Assembly: GCA_910584245.1 (NCBI GenBank)
Contig: CAJTZF010000007.1
Span: forward strand, 62,001-126,000
Direction: 5' to 3'
Length of the DNA stretch: 64,000 bases
Source: an uncultured Eubacterium sp.
Lineage (GTDB): Bacteria > Bacillota > Clostridia > Lachnospirales > Lachnospiraceae
Numbering within the stretch: the stretch's first letter is position 1; each line of letters starts with the position of its first letter. A program made the position numbers and the translations under genes. Below the pieces are notes generated by a model that saw nothing but the letters and a program-made list of their open reading frames with translations, searched no databases and was not told the origin of the DNA. This document shows positions 51,351-59,393 of this stretch, piece after piece.

Positions 51351-51635
51351 TTATTCGTCTGTTGAAGAATCTTGAGCGGACATATGATCTTCCTGTGGTT
51401 CTTCGGATGCTGCTTCAGCCGGGTCCGATTCGCCGGGTTCTTTATCAGGAACATTTATTGTCACATAATCTCTATTTTCTGAGTCATCTTCATCTTTGAG
51501 GTCGTTGTCGAAATCATCATCATCAAAATCCTCTAGATAATCCTTCATCAGAACATTTTTTAGGAAGTACATGATTCCTCCGATGGCGGCGATTGTAGCG
51601 CCCAGCCCTAGAAGAAATTTAAATAATTTTTTCAT
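51351..51635 (-). CDS. small membrane-anchored protein with a strongly acidic tail
   Basis: 94 residues: a short basic start (MKKLFKF), one hydrophobic helix (about 6-28), then an acidic cytosolic or surface tail rich in Asp/Glu (FDDDDFDNDLKDEDDSEN) and a C-terminal EESTD-like low-complexity stretch. Two candidate starts, 51641 and 51635; the second has better spacing from AAAGGA. Not recognised as a known family. Similar YtxH-like small envelope proteins exist, but the resemblance is only in layout. Confidence 0.6.
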   Translation of the reverse strand: MKKLFKFLLGLGATIAAIGGIMYFLKNVLMKDYLEDFDDDDFDNDLKDEDDSENRDYVTINVPDKEPGESDPAEAASEEPQEDHMSAQDSSTDE

Positions 51636-51784
51636 ATTCATCGTCCTTTCTGTCCGTATGTTTATTATGACATACATAGATTATTATATTCATATTTTAG
51701 GGTAAAAATCTCAAAAAGTAAAGAGTTTTATACAATTCTAATAATATTGTTTTTAAAATATTTCAAATTTCGTGAAATTTTATG

Positions 51785-51813
51785 TTGTAATGTTCCGCTA
51801 ATTGGTGTAAGAT
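51785..51813 (+). promoter_or_regulatory. probable promoter of the DUF6465-like gene
   Basis: TTGTAA (51785-51790), 17 bp, TAAGAT (51808-51813). The upstream region 51690-51784 is very A/T-rich, like an UP element. Confidence 0.6.
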
Positions 51814-51863
51814 TGTTACTGTAAGAAATAATTTATTTTATTAGTTTTGGAGGATTCTTTATT

Positions 51864-52298
51864 ATGACGGAAGCAAACAAAAAGACGAGTGATGCGGTGA
51901 GTACAAAAAATACATCTAAGACAGTGACCGAAAAAATCGATTCAACAGCTGCACCGTCCGAAAAGACAGAGGTAAAACAGGAGACGAATAAGGTAGAGAC
52001 AGTGAAAGCGTCTACAAAGAAGAAAGCACAGACAAAACGTAGCCCGAAAAAAGGCGCAAAGAGAGGACCCAAACCGGTATCGGAAAGAACGGTGGAACTT
52101 CAGGTACAGTTCGGAGGCAAAGAAGATGTTACTTATACGAGTTTAGTTAATAACGTAAAAGAGTGGTGGAAAGAGCAGGGCAAGAGAGAGACGTCATTGA
52201 AATCCATCAATATCTATCTTAAACCAGAAGATTTCATGGCTTACTGTGTTATTAATGACAAGATTGAATACAACATCGACTTGAGCGACTGGAACTAA
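51864..52298 (+). CDS. DUF6465-like protein: lysine-rich N-terminus plus small alpha/beta domain
   Basis: 144 residues. Residues 1-70 are disordered and Thr/Lys/Ala/Glu-rich, with a histone-like basic run near 55-70 (KKKAQTKRSPKKGAKR). Residues 75-144 form a compact domain (VELQVQFGGKEDVTYTSLVNNVKEWW ... SINIYLKPEDFMAYCVIND) resembling a family common in Lachnospiraceae. The basic tail suggests nucleic-acid or polyanion contact, but no function is known. Own promoter and terminator, optimal RBS (TTGGAGG). Confidence 0.65.
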   Translation: MTEANKKTSDAVSTKNTSKTVTEKIDSTAAPSEKTEVKQETNKVETVKASTKKKAQTKRSPKKGAKRGPKPVSERTVELQVQFGGKEDVTYTSLVNNVKEWWKEQGKRETSLKSINIYLKPEDFMAYCVINDKIEYNIDLSDWN

Positions 52299-52319
52299 TG
52301 GATTACGATAGATGGAAGG

Positions 52320-52343
52320 GACTGCCTTGCGGCAGTCTTTTCT
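52320..52343 (+). terminator. rho-independent terminator
   Basis: GACTGCC (52320-52326), loop TTGC, GGCAGTC (52331-52337), then TTTTCT. Confidence 0.85.
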
Positions 52344-52391
52344 ATTGTAAAATACGATAATAGGATGTTGGGGCAGGAGATATTTTTACCC

Positions 52392-52400
52392 TGGTATCAT
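52392..52400 (+). promoter_or_regulatory. possible extended -10 promoter of hydG
   Basis: TGGTATCAT (52392-52400) with no good -35. Start would fall near 52407, placing the leader hairpin at the very 5' end of the mRNA. Confidence 0.4.
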
Positions 52401-52404
52401 TTGG

Positions 52405-52442
52405 GCGGTTTTGTGTTTTCGCACTGCTTGGCACAAGATTGC
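52405..52442 (+). promoter_or_regulatory. hydG leader hairpin (shared with the GH13 amylase)
   Basis: Stem GCGGTTTTG (52405-52413) / CAAGATTGC (52434-52442), nine pairs with three G-T, 20-nt loop containing GCTTGGC. The loop aligns gap-free with that of the amylase leader, and the stems differ by pair-preserving changes. Confidence 0.6.
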
Positions 52443-52477
52443 TTTACGATATAGGCGGTGCAGAAAAGAGGAGTAGT

Positions 52478-53896
52478 ATGTATGATCCAAAATCTAGTGT
52501 GGCGACGGAATTTATAGAGGATGGTGAGATCGTTGCATCTTTAAAATTTGCCAGTGACAATAAGAGAAATAAGCAGTTGATCGGGGAGATTCTTCGAAAG
52601 GCAAAAGAGATGAAGGGAATCTCACACCGCGAGGCGGCCGTTCTTCTCGAGTGTGAGCTTGAGGAAGAAAACCGGGAAATTGAGAAGCTGGCAAAAGAAA
52701 TTAAACAGCGTTTTTATGGAAACCGCATCGTAATGTTTGCTCCGCTGTACCTGTCAAATTATTGTGTCAATGGTTGTACCTATTGTCCCTACCACCACTG
52801 CAATGAGCATATCAGGCGCAAGAAGCTGACGCAGGAGGAAATACGGCAGGAAGTGATTGCACTCCAGGATATGGGGCACAAGAGGCTTGCGATTGAGGCG
52901 GGGGAAGACCCGGTGAATAATCCGCTGGAATACATTCTTGAAAGCATTGGGACAATTTATGGCATTAAGCATAAGAATGGAGCGATCCGCCGTGTGAACG
53001 TCAATATCGCAGCTACGACGGTGGAAAATTACCGCAGGCTGCATGATGCGGGGATTGGTACGTACATTCTATTCCAGGAGACGTATAATAAAGAGAGTTA
53101 TGAAGAGCTGCACCCGACCGGGCCCAAGCACGATTACGCGTATCATACGGAAGCAATGGACCGTGCGATGGACGGCGGTATTGATGACGTCGGACTCGGT
53201 GTGTTGTTCGGACTGAATATGTACCGCTACGAGTTGGTAGGCATTATTATGCACGCCGAACACCTTGAGGCAAAGTATGGGGTCGGGCCGCATACGATCA
53301 GCGTACCGCGCATCTGTCCCGCAGATGATATTGATCCGGGCCATTTTTCCAATGCGATCTCGGATGAAATTTTCGAAAAAATAGTTGCGGTTATACGGAT
53401 TGCCGTTCCTTATACGGGAATGATTGTGTCGACCAGGGAGTCCAAGGAGACGAGAAGAAAAGTTCTCGATCTCGGTATTTCCCAGATCAGCGGCGGCTCC
53501 AGAACGAGTGTGGGCGGGTATGTCGAGGAGGAGACAGTCGAGGAAAACTCCGCACAGTTTGACGTGAGCGACCGCCGGACGCTGGATGAGGTGGTGAACT
53601 GGCTGCTGACACTCGGCTATATTCCGAGCTTTTGTACGGCCTGCTACCGGGAGGGAAGAACAGGCGACCGGTTTATGAAGCTATTGAAATCAGGCCAGAT
53701 CGTCAACTGCTGCCAGCCGAATGCGTTGATGACGCTCAAGGAATATCTGGAGGATTACGCCTCGGAAGATACGAAAAAGAAGGGCGAAGAGGTGATTCGA
53801 AAGGAATTGGAAGTGATTACGAATCCCGTTGTGAGGGAGAAGGCAGCGCAGTATATAGAAAATATCCATGAAGGAAAACGGGATTTTAGATTTTAG
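52478..53896 (+). CDS. hydG: [FeFe]-hydrogenase maturase HydG (radical SAM)
   Basis: 472 residues. Radical-SAM cluster CVNGCTYC (Cys96, Cys100, Cys103). The C-terminal HydG-specific cluster CTAC ... C is present (Cys386, Cys389, Cys412), separating it from ThiH. It cleaves tyrosine to make CO and cyanide ligands for the H-cluster in the cytoplasm. The start at 52478 follows AGAGGAG; an in-frame codon at 52439 lacks support. hydE and hydF are not adjacent here. Closed by a terminator shared with the aldolase gene. Confidence 0.93.
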   Translation: MYDPKSSVATEFIEDGEIVASLKFASDNKRNKQLIGEILRKAKEMKGISHREAAVLLECELEEENREIEKLAKEIKQRFYGNRIVMFAPLYLSNYCVNGCTYCPYHHCNEHIRRKKLTQEEIRQEVIALQDMGHKRLAIEAGEDPVNNPLEYILESIGTIYGIKHKNGAIRRVNVNIAATTVENYRRLHDAGIGTYILFQETYNKESYEELHPTGPKHDYAYHTEAMDRAMDGGIDDVGLGVLFGLNMYRYELVGIIMHAEHLEAKYGVGPHTISVPRICPADDIDPGHFSNAISDEIFEKIVAVIRIAVPYTGMIVSTRESKETRRKVLDLGISQISGGSRTSVGGYVEEETVEENSAQFDVSDRRTLDEVVNWLLTLGYIPSFCTACYREGRTGDRFMKLLKSGQIVNCCQPNALMTLKEYLEDYASEDTKKKGEEVIRKELEVITNPVVREKAAQYIENIHEGKRDFRF

Positions 53897-53906
53897 ATTG
53901 TATAGC

Positions 53907-53963
53907 AAAAGGGCCTTTAGGCGGGGATGCCGTGCGCATCCCTGCGGAAATAGCCCTTTTTTG
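53907..53963. terminator. terminator between hydG and the convergent aldolase gene
   Basis: Outer arms AAAAGGGC (53907-53914) and GCCCTTTT (53953-53960), inner GGGATGC / GCATCCC, followed by TT; the outer A-run gives T-rich sequence in the minus direction as well. Confidence 0.8.
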
Positions 53964-53973
53964 AGGTTGTGGA

Positions 53974-54942
53974 TCAATTTGCATTCTGTGTCAGATGCAC
54001 GGCAAAACCGCCAAATTCCCCTTTTATGTATATAAATTTCAGAGCGCCTTTATCCGTGTAGGCGGCGGTATCCATATCAAATTCTACCCCCCGTGCTTGC
54101 AGATGAAATACAGCCCGGTCCACGGAATTGCACCCGACGGCGATATGCCCCATCGTTCCGCGGCCTTGTGACTTCATGACTTCGACGCCCTCGCCGCAGA
54201 AATAGGAAACGTCGGTTTCTCTTTTATCAAAACCAAACATAGAGGAAAATGCCTTTGCTGTATTTTCCGCAGCTGCCTTATCGGCGGAGTTGATCCCGAT
54301 GTGTTTGATGCGGAAGCCGAGCATGTTGTTTACAGCCTCTTTTGTGAGGGCTGTGATTTCGTCAAATTTGCCGGCGTCTACGAGAGCGCCGCTTACCATC
54401 CAGCTTCCGCCGCAGGCGATAATGCGGTCATACGCCAGATAATCATTTAAGTTATTGGCATTGATCCCTCCGGTAGGCATGAATTTCATATTTACATAGG
54501 GGGCGGCCATTGATTTTATAAGTTTCAACCCTCCGATCGCTTCAGCCGGAAATATTTTCACGACGTCCAGTCCGAGTGAAAGGGCCTGTTCGATGTCGCT
54601 TGGATTTGCACAGCCGGGCGTTACGGGAATATTTTTGTCCACGCAGTATTTTACGACTTCAGGGTTTAGTCCGGGGCTGACGATAAATTTTGCACCGGCT
54701 CCGACCGCGCGGTCTACCTGGTCAACGGTAAGAACCGTTCCTGCACCGATAAACATATGGGGAAATTCTTTCGACATAATACGGATGGCTTCCTCCGCAC
54801 AATCGGTACGAAATGTGACTTCTGCGCAAGGGAGGCCGCCGTCACATAGGGCTTTTGCCAGTGGCCGCGCATCTTCTATATGATTGAGGGCGACGACAGG
54901 CACGATGCCAATTTGCGATAATTTAGTCAGAGTGTCATTCAT
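53974..54942 (-). CDS. KDPG/KHG aldolase fused to a VOC (glyoxalase-like) domain
   Basis: 322 residues. Residues 1-205 are a class I KDPG aldolase: EVTFRT (Glu41 base) and VVKIFPAE with Schiff-base Lys129, PTGGIN phosphate site. Residues about 210-322 match a vicinal-oxygen-chelate module (IKHIGINSADKAAAENTAKAFSSMFGFDK ... MGHIAVGCNSVDRAVFHLQARGVEF). Eda splits 2-keto-3-deoxy-6-phosphogluconate into pyruvate and glyceraldehyde-3-phosphate, the end of glucuronate catabolism started by UxaC. The VOC part may bind a metal or substrate. The start was moved to 54942 by the GAAGGA site. Confidence 0.87.
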   Translation of the reverse strand: MNDTLTKLSQIGIVPVVALNHIEDARPLAKALCDGGLPCAEVTFRTDCAEEAIRIMSKEFPHMFIGAGTVLTVDQVDRAVGAGAKFIVSPGLNPEVVKYCVDKNIPVTPGCANPSDIEQALSLGLDVVKIFPAEAIGGLKLIKSMAAPYVNMKFMPTGGINANNLNDYLAYDRIIACGGSWMVSGALVDAGKFDEITALTKEAVNNMLGFRIKHIGINSADKAAAENTAKAFSSMFGFDKRETDVSYFCGEGVEVMKSQGRGTMGHIAVGCNSVDRAVFHLQARGVEFDMDTAAYTDKGALKFIYIKGEFGGFAVHLTQNAN

Positions 54943-54973
54943 ATTTGATATCCTTCTTTCCATTTTTCTTTTA

Positions 54974-55002
54974 ATTATACTTGATTTTGATGACAAGCAC
55001 AA
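54974..55002 (-). promoter_or_regulatory. promoter of the aldolase gene
   Basis: Minus strand TTGTGC (55002-54997), 17 bp, TATAAT (54979-54974). Confidence 0.65.
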
Positions 55003-55018
55003 CTGTTTGTGGTAAAAT
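54990..55018 (+). promoter_or_regulatory. promoter of the following three-gene unit
   Basis: ATGACA (54990-54995), 17 bp, TAAAAT (55013-55018). It overlaps the divergent aldolase promoter, so the two may be mutually exclusive. Confidence 0.65.
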
Positions 55019-55064
55019 TACAAATGAATAAAATTGGATATAAAAGAAATAGAGGTGTATGTCA

Positions 55065-55514
55065 ATGCTGCAGGATATTTATTACTCAAGAAAGTCAAAC
55101 AAAGCAGTTCAGGTAATATCGCAGTGCCAGATCATTCCAGAGGGGACGGATGCCATTTGCTTCCAGGAGTTGACGGGGGAGTTTGGAGTGTTTGTTGTCG
55201 GGAAGGAGCTGTTTTTTCAAAACTACCATAAGCAGGGAAAAGGGATGGACTTGACCGACCGTGGGCGGGAGAATACACGGACACGGGAAGAAAAAGAAGA
55301 GTACGACAGCGATATATCAGGGATTCTTCGGTTTCTGGATGCAGATACATACAAGGAAAAGATGAAAGTACTAGAGGGAATGAAGGATAAGCTCGATGAC
55401 CGGCTGCTGAACAATATGGCGGTAAGCCTGGATTTGACAATTGACGACGGGGTGGACGGTTACAGTTTTTTAATGTCGGAGTTGAAAATACGAAGCAGAT
55501 TTGAGGGAAGATAA
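55065..55514 (+). CDS. conserved-looking hypothetical protein, aminopeptidase-linked
   Basis: 149 residues, cytoplasmic. N-terminal half is mixed alpha/beta (VQVISQCQIIPEGTDAICFQELTGEFGVFVVGKELFF); the C-terminal half is helical (LRFLDADTYKEKMKVLEGMKDKLDDRLLNNMAVSLDL). I do not recognise the family. ATG 55065 has better spacing from GAGGTG than 55059. It is the first of three genes, upstream of a 76-residue protein and an M18 aminopeptidase, with no terminator between. Confidence 0.6.
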   Translation: MLQDIYYSRKSNKAVQVISQCQIIPEGTDAICFQELTGEFGVFVVGKELFFQNYHKQGKGMDLTDRGRENTRTREEKEEYDSDISGILRFLDADTYKEKMKVLEGMKDKLDDRLLNNMAVSLDLTIDDGVDGYSFLMSELKIRSRFEGR

Positions 55515-55567
55515 CAGATTGTGCCGGACGCAGGACGGACAGGGATTATGGGAAAGAAGGGATAACA

Positions 55568-55798
55568 TTGCGGCAGATGGAGTTTAAAATGGAGCGGGAA
55601 GGACTGGTGAAGCCGGGCCAGACGGTCCAGGTCGCCGAGGGTTTGCTGCCGAGCGCCTGCTATTACACGATCGTGCCGGCGGTAGCGATGTCTGGGAATA
55701 TTTCATTTTCCGACCGTCTTAAAAGCCGGGAGGGCGTCGTTACGGATGTCGTGCAGAACGATAAAGGTTTTTACGTCGTTGTGGAATTTGATGAATAG
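55568..55798 (+). CDS. small hypothetical beta-rich protein
   Basis: 76 residues from TTG 55568, placed by AAGAAGGG 7 bp upstream; ATG 55577 is an alternative. Pattern: LVKPGQTVQVAEGLLP, then SGNISFSDRLKSREGVVTDVVQNDKGFYVVVEFDE, which suggests a small SH3-like barrel. No recognised family. Sits 54 bp before the aminopeptidase gene, likely in the same transcript. Confidence 0.55.
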   Translation: MRQMEFKMEREGLVKPGQTVQVAEGLLPSACYYTIVPAVAMSGNISFSDRLKSREGVVTDVVQNDKGFYVVVEFDE

Positions 55799-55852
55799 AG
55801 CGGCGGTATTTGCAAAAAATAGTAAAATGGATGAGTTAGGAGGATACTTTAT

Positions 55853-57241
55853 ATGGAAAGACCAAACGCCTGGAAAGGTTATACGAAAAAAGATGTAAAG
55901 GAACTGAACAAATTAAGCAGGGAGTACCGGGAATTTCTTGATGAGGGAAAGACGGAGCGCGAATGTGTCAACAAGGCGGTTTCAATGGCAAAGGCCGCCG
56001 GTTATGAAAACCTGGCGGATATTGTCGCGGCTGGAAAGAAGCTAAAACAGGGTGACAAGGTGTATTCGGTGGGAATGAAAAAGATGGTTTCCCTGTTTCA
56101 GATCGGAAAAAGGCCGCTGGAGGACGGCATGGCGATACTTGGTGCCCATATCGATTCGCCGCGGCTGGATATCAAGCAAAATCCACTGTACGAGGAGGGT
56201 GGTTTTGCCTACCTGGATACCCATTATTACGGCGGAATTAAGAAATACCAGTGGGTGACGCTGCCGCTTGCCATACACGGCGTGATTATCAAAAAGGATG
56301 GAACCGTGCAGGATGTCAATATCGGCGAGGAGGAGTCAGACCCGGTATTTTGCGTGACAGATCTGTTGATCCATCTGGCGGGGGAGCGGATGGAGAAGAA
56401 GGCGAACAAGGTAATAGAGGGAGAAGAGCTTGATATTTTATTTGGAAGCATACCGCTGAAGGACGAGGAAAAGGATGCGGTGAAGCGGGGCGTGCTCGAC
56501 ATTCTGAAAGAAAAATATGATATGGCGGAGGAAGATTTTCTGTCGGCGGAGCTCGAAGTGGTTCCGGCCGGAAAGGCGAGAGAGGCAGGAATCGACTCCA
56601 GTATGATTATGGGGTATGGGCAGGACGACCGGGTATGTGCTTTTACGTCGCTGAAGGCGATGCTGGATGTAGAAGATACGGACCACACGACCTGCTGTCT
56701 TCTCGTGGACAAGGAGGAGATCGGAAGTGTGGGCGCTACGGGAATGAAGTCCAAGATCTTTGAAAATACGGTAGCTGAAATTCTGAACTGCATGGGGGAA
56801 TATAGTGAGCTGTCTCTCAGACGCTGTCTCTCTAATTCGAAAATGCTGTCTTCGGATGTAAGCGCGGCGTATGACCCGACGTTTAAGGCCGTATATGAGC
56901 CGAATAATGCGGCTTATTTTGGAAAGGGAATGGTATTTAATAAATATACGGGATCCCGGGGAAAATCCGGCAGCAACGATGCCAATGCCGAATATATATC
57001 CACGATCCGCCGTATACTGGATGACCACAAGGTATGTTACCAGACGGCTGAACTCGGCAAGGTGGATATCGGAGGAGGCGGAACGATCGCCTATATTATG
57101 GCATTGTATGGCATGGAGGTCGTGGACTGCGGTGTCGCCGTGCTCAATATGCACGCGCCGTGGGAGGTCGTGAGCAAGGCAGATGTCTATGAGACGATGA
57201 AAGGTTACGTTATATTTTTGGAAGACGTATTTCGCAAATAA
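55853..57241 (+). CDS. M18-family aminopeptidase (aspartyl type)
   Basis: 462 residues. Two-zinc site: GAHIDSPRLD (His99, Asp101), the DKEEIGSVGATG glutamates (about 285) and a C-terminal HAPWEVVSKAD histidine. M18 enzymes form large dodecamers in the cytosol and remove N-terminal acidic residues. RBS TTAGGAGG. The 3' end overlaps the convergent histidine kinase gene by 37 bp. Confidence 0.9.
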   Translation: MERPNAWKGYTKKDVKELNKLSREYREFLDEGKTERECVNKAVSMAKAAGYENLADIVAAGKKLKQGDKVYSVGMKKMVSLFQIGKRPLEDGMAILGAHIDSPRLDIKQNPLYEEGGFAYLDTHYYGGIKKYQWVTLPLAIHGVIIKKDGTVQDVNIGEEESDPVFCVTDLLIHLAGERMEKKANKVIEGEELDILFGSIPLKDEEKDAVKRGVLDILKEKYDMAEEDFLSAELEVVPAGKAREAGIDSSMIMGYGQDDRVCAFTSLKAMLDVEDTDHTTCCLLVDKEEIGSVGATGMKSKIFENTVAEILNCMGEYSELSLRRCLSNSKMLSSDVSAAYDPTFKAVYEPNNAAYFGKGMVFNKYTGSRGKSGSNDANAEYISTIRRILDDHKVCYQTAELGKVDIGGGGTIAYIMALYGMEVVDCGVAVLNMHAPWEVVSKADVYETMKGYVIFLEDVFRK

Positions 57242-58545
57242 ACGGTGAAGGTGGCGCCTCCTCCGGGCGTATCGGAAACGGTAATATAACCGCTGTGGGC
57301 TTCGGCAATTTCTTTCGCGATACACAGTCCGAGGCCAAAATGTTCCTTTTTGGAGCGGGAGGCATCTTCGCGGTAGAAGCGCTCAAAAATATGTGGTTTC
57401 GCCTGATCGGAAATGCCGCAGCCGTTATCCTGGCAAGTAAGGACAAAATAGGGGGAGGAATGCGAGAGTGAGAGCTTGATAACCCCGCCTTTTTTTCCAT
57501 AGCTGACTGCGTTGGAGATGAGAATGCCGAGCAGCTGGGTAATGCGGGCGGCGTCGCACAGGCAGGGAGGAACCGTGCCTTCGGGCAGCTCGATGTCCAG
57601 ATGCATATTTTTTTCGGATGCCAGTGGAAGAAAGCATTCCCATGTGTTTAGTACAAGTGTATCAAGTTCTGTTTTTTCCATCGTAAAATCACAAAGCGTA
57701 CCGCTTGTTTTTGACAATAGAAGAAGATCGTTGACGAGGGCCGACATCCGACGGCTCTCTTTTTCAATTGTCATAAGAAATCTGGTACCAGCTTCCTTGT
57801 CCGCCTTACGGAAAGCGGATAGGGACGCCAGAATGACCGCGATCGGCGTTCTGAGTTCGTGAGAGGCGGCCGCGATAAATTCAGTCTGCTTTTTTTGGTT
57901 CTCCTGAATGGGGGCCATTAATTTTCCAATATAAAAATAAGTAAATAATAGCAGCAGGAAGAGTCCGGTTATGCCGCCGGCCAGAAACCGGAGCCTCTGC
58001 TCATGGAGCTGGCTTGCCAGGTCGTGCGTGGAATAGAGGATAACGGTAAACAGGGGGGAGGAACCGGGACCAAACTGTGCCGCGTTCGCATAATAAGTAT
58101 TTCCGGTATCGGAGACAAAAGTAAAATCCTTGCGGGAGGAGGTGTCGGATGTAGAGGAGTATGACAAGTCGGGTCTGGCGGCGGCGAGGGCGGAATCGGC
58201 CTCAGATTTCTCATGTTCGGACAGATTGGCTTCGCAGTACGAGAGAAGAGTTCCGTTGTCATAGACGGCGACAATATAATTTTCGTAATGGGATACTGTG
58301 GAGAGCCAGCTGAACTGTAATGTGTCCTGGTGTTCCAAGTTGGTAATCATCGTATTGGAAGTATTCAAAAAGGACAGAAAACTCTTTTCATGCCATTCCT
58401 TTTCTGACATATAAAGATAGGCGAATATCATGGAGAATAGCACGAGCGCGGTGATGCCGGTGAAGAGAAACGTCAGATTCCACTGGACGTGATGGTATAG
58501 TTTGTGTTTGGAACGATTTTTTAGTAATGTGAATTTAATCCGCAT
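57205..58545 (-). CDS. sensor histidine kinase
   Basis: 446 residues. Membrane helices at about 22-45 and 187-207 bracket an extracellular sensor of about 140 residues; then HisKA with His229 in ASHELRTP, and the HATPase (N-box ISNAVSYGKKGG, G1 DNGCGI, G2 FGLGLCIAKEIAEAHSG). Partner of the response regulator whose gene starts upstream and overlaps it by 11 bp. The linked binding-protein and permease genes run divergently from the pair, suggesting the system governs uptake of a sugar or other solute. Confidence 0.9.
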   Translation of the reverse strand: MRIKFTLLKNRSKHKLYHHVQWNLTFLFTGITALVLFSMIFAYLYMSEKEWHEKSFLSFLNTSNTMITNLEHQDTLQFSWLSTVSHYENYIVAVYDNGTLLSYCEANLSEHEKSEADSALAAARPDLSYSSTSDTSSRKDFTFVSDTGNTYYANAAQFGPGSSPLFTVILYSTHDLASQLHEQRLRFLAGGITGLFLLLLFTYFYIGKLMAPIQENQKKQTEFIAAASHELRTPIAVILASLSAFRKADKEAGTRFLMTIEKESRRMSALVNDLLLLSKTSGTLCDFTMEKTELDTLVLNTWECFLPLASEKNMHLDIELPEGTVPPCLCDAARITQLLGILISNAVSYGKKGGVIKLSLSHSSPYFVLTCQDNGCGISDQAKPHIFERFYREDASRSKKEHFGLGLCIAKEIAEAHSGYITVSDTPGGGATFTVYLRNTSSKNIT

Positions 58546-59239
58546 TTTTGTCCTTCTCCTTATGCTCTGTCAACTGGTAACCGACACCCCGGATTGTTTT
58601 TATTGTTGTGAGCGAAGAGACGTGCCTCAGACGCCGGCGCACAAAGTAAATATAATTGTCCAGATTGCCGTCTTCCACATTTCCGTACGGTCCCCAGATG
58701 TGGGACAGAATGGTATCCCGCGGTAAAATCTGGTTTGGATTGCGAATGAGGAAATCAAACAGGGCGCCCTCTGTCCGGGAGAGCGTGCAGTTTTTGGTTT
58801 TCCCGCAGAGCACATGGCTGTCCGGGTCATACGAGATATCGGCAAATGAAAGTGCCTCGTTTTCCATCCATTGTGTGGGACGTCTTCGGATGCAGCGTAT
58901 TCTCGCCATCAGTTCATCGAATTCAAAAGGTTTTACCAGATAGTCGTCCGCGCCGGAGTCCAGTCCGGTAATGCGGTCGTTGACTTCTCCCATAGCGGTC
59001 AGCATAATGACAGGCGTGTGGTTGCCCCTTTGCCGGATTTTTTTAAGAAGTGCAATACCGTCGATACGGGGAAGCATTCGGTCCAAAAGAATAACATCGT
59101 AAGCATTCTTCATCTCCATAATATAGGATAGCGCCTCTTCCCCATCCGCACAAAGGTCTGTCTGGATGTGTTCCTGCTGCAGCTGAAACGCGAGTGCATC
59201 GCTGAATTGTGTGTCGTCCTCAATTAATAAAATTCTCAT
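58535..59239 (-). CDS. OmpR/PhoB-family response regulator
   Basis: 234 residues. Receiver domain with Asp53 in LLDRMLP, acidic pair EDD (7-9), Lys in LVKPFEFDEL; then a winged-helix DNA-binding domain (SRTEGALFDFLIRNPNQILPRDTIL; YFVRRRLR). Co-transcribed with the kinase. Candidate binding sites are the repeats upstream at 59293-59327. Confidence 0.92.
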   Translation of the reverse strand: MRILLIEDDTQFSDALAFQLQQEHIQTDLCADGEEALSYIMEMKNAYDVILLDRMLPRIDGIALLKKIRQRGNHTPVIMLTAMGEVNDRITGLDSGADDYLVKPFEFDELMARIRCIRRRPTQWMENEALSFADISYDPDSHVLCGKTKNCTLSRTEGALFDFLIRNPNQILPRDTILSHIWGPYGNVEDGNLDNYIYFVRRRLRHVSSLTTIKTIRGVGYQLTEHKEKDKNAD

Positions 59240-59265
59240 GATGGATGTCCCCTTTCTTATTTATA

Positions 59266-59327
59266 ATTGTAGCACATTATTCTTTAAATTATCTCTAAAA
59301 CTTTTTTTGATTTTAGAGGGGGATTAG
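59266..59327. promoter_or_regulatory. divergent control region of the two-component system and transporter
   Basis: An extended -10 on the minus strand (TGCTACAAT, 59274-59266) for the regulator gene. CTCTAAAA (59293-59300) / TTTTAGAG (59311-59318) form an inverted repeat spanning its -35 region; TTAGAG recurs at 59322-59327. A plausible response-regulator site affecting both directions. Confidence 0.5.
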
Positions 59328-59393
59328 AGAAAGGAGTGGTAGATTAGTAACAGATGAATTCATTAAACAAGAAAAGAAAGGAAGGTTAATTAT

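Noticed and set aside
52478..53896. Thiamine biosynthesis enzyme ThiH
   Set aside because: The C-terminal CX2CX22C cluster is specific for HydG and lacking in ThiH.
56438..57325. 295-codon open frame antisense to the aminopeptidase
   Set aside because: Shadow frame; no family features or start signals.
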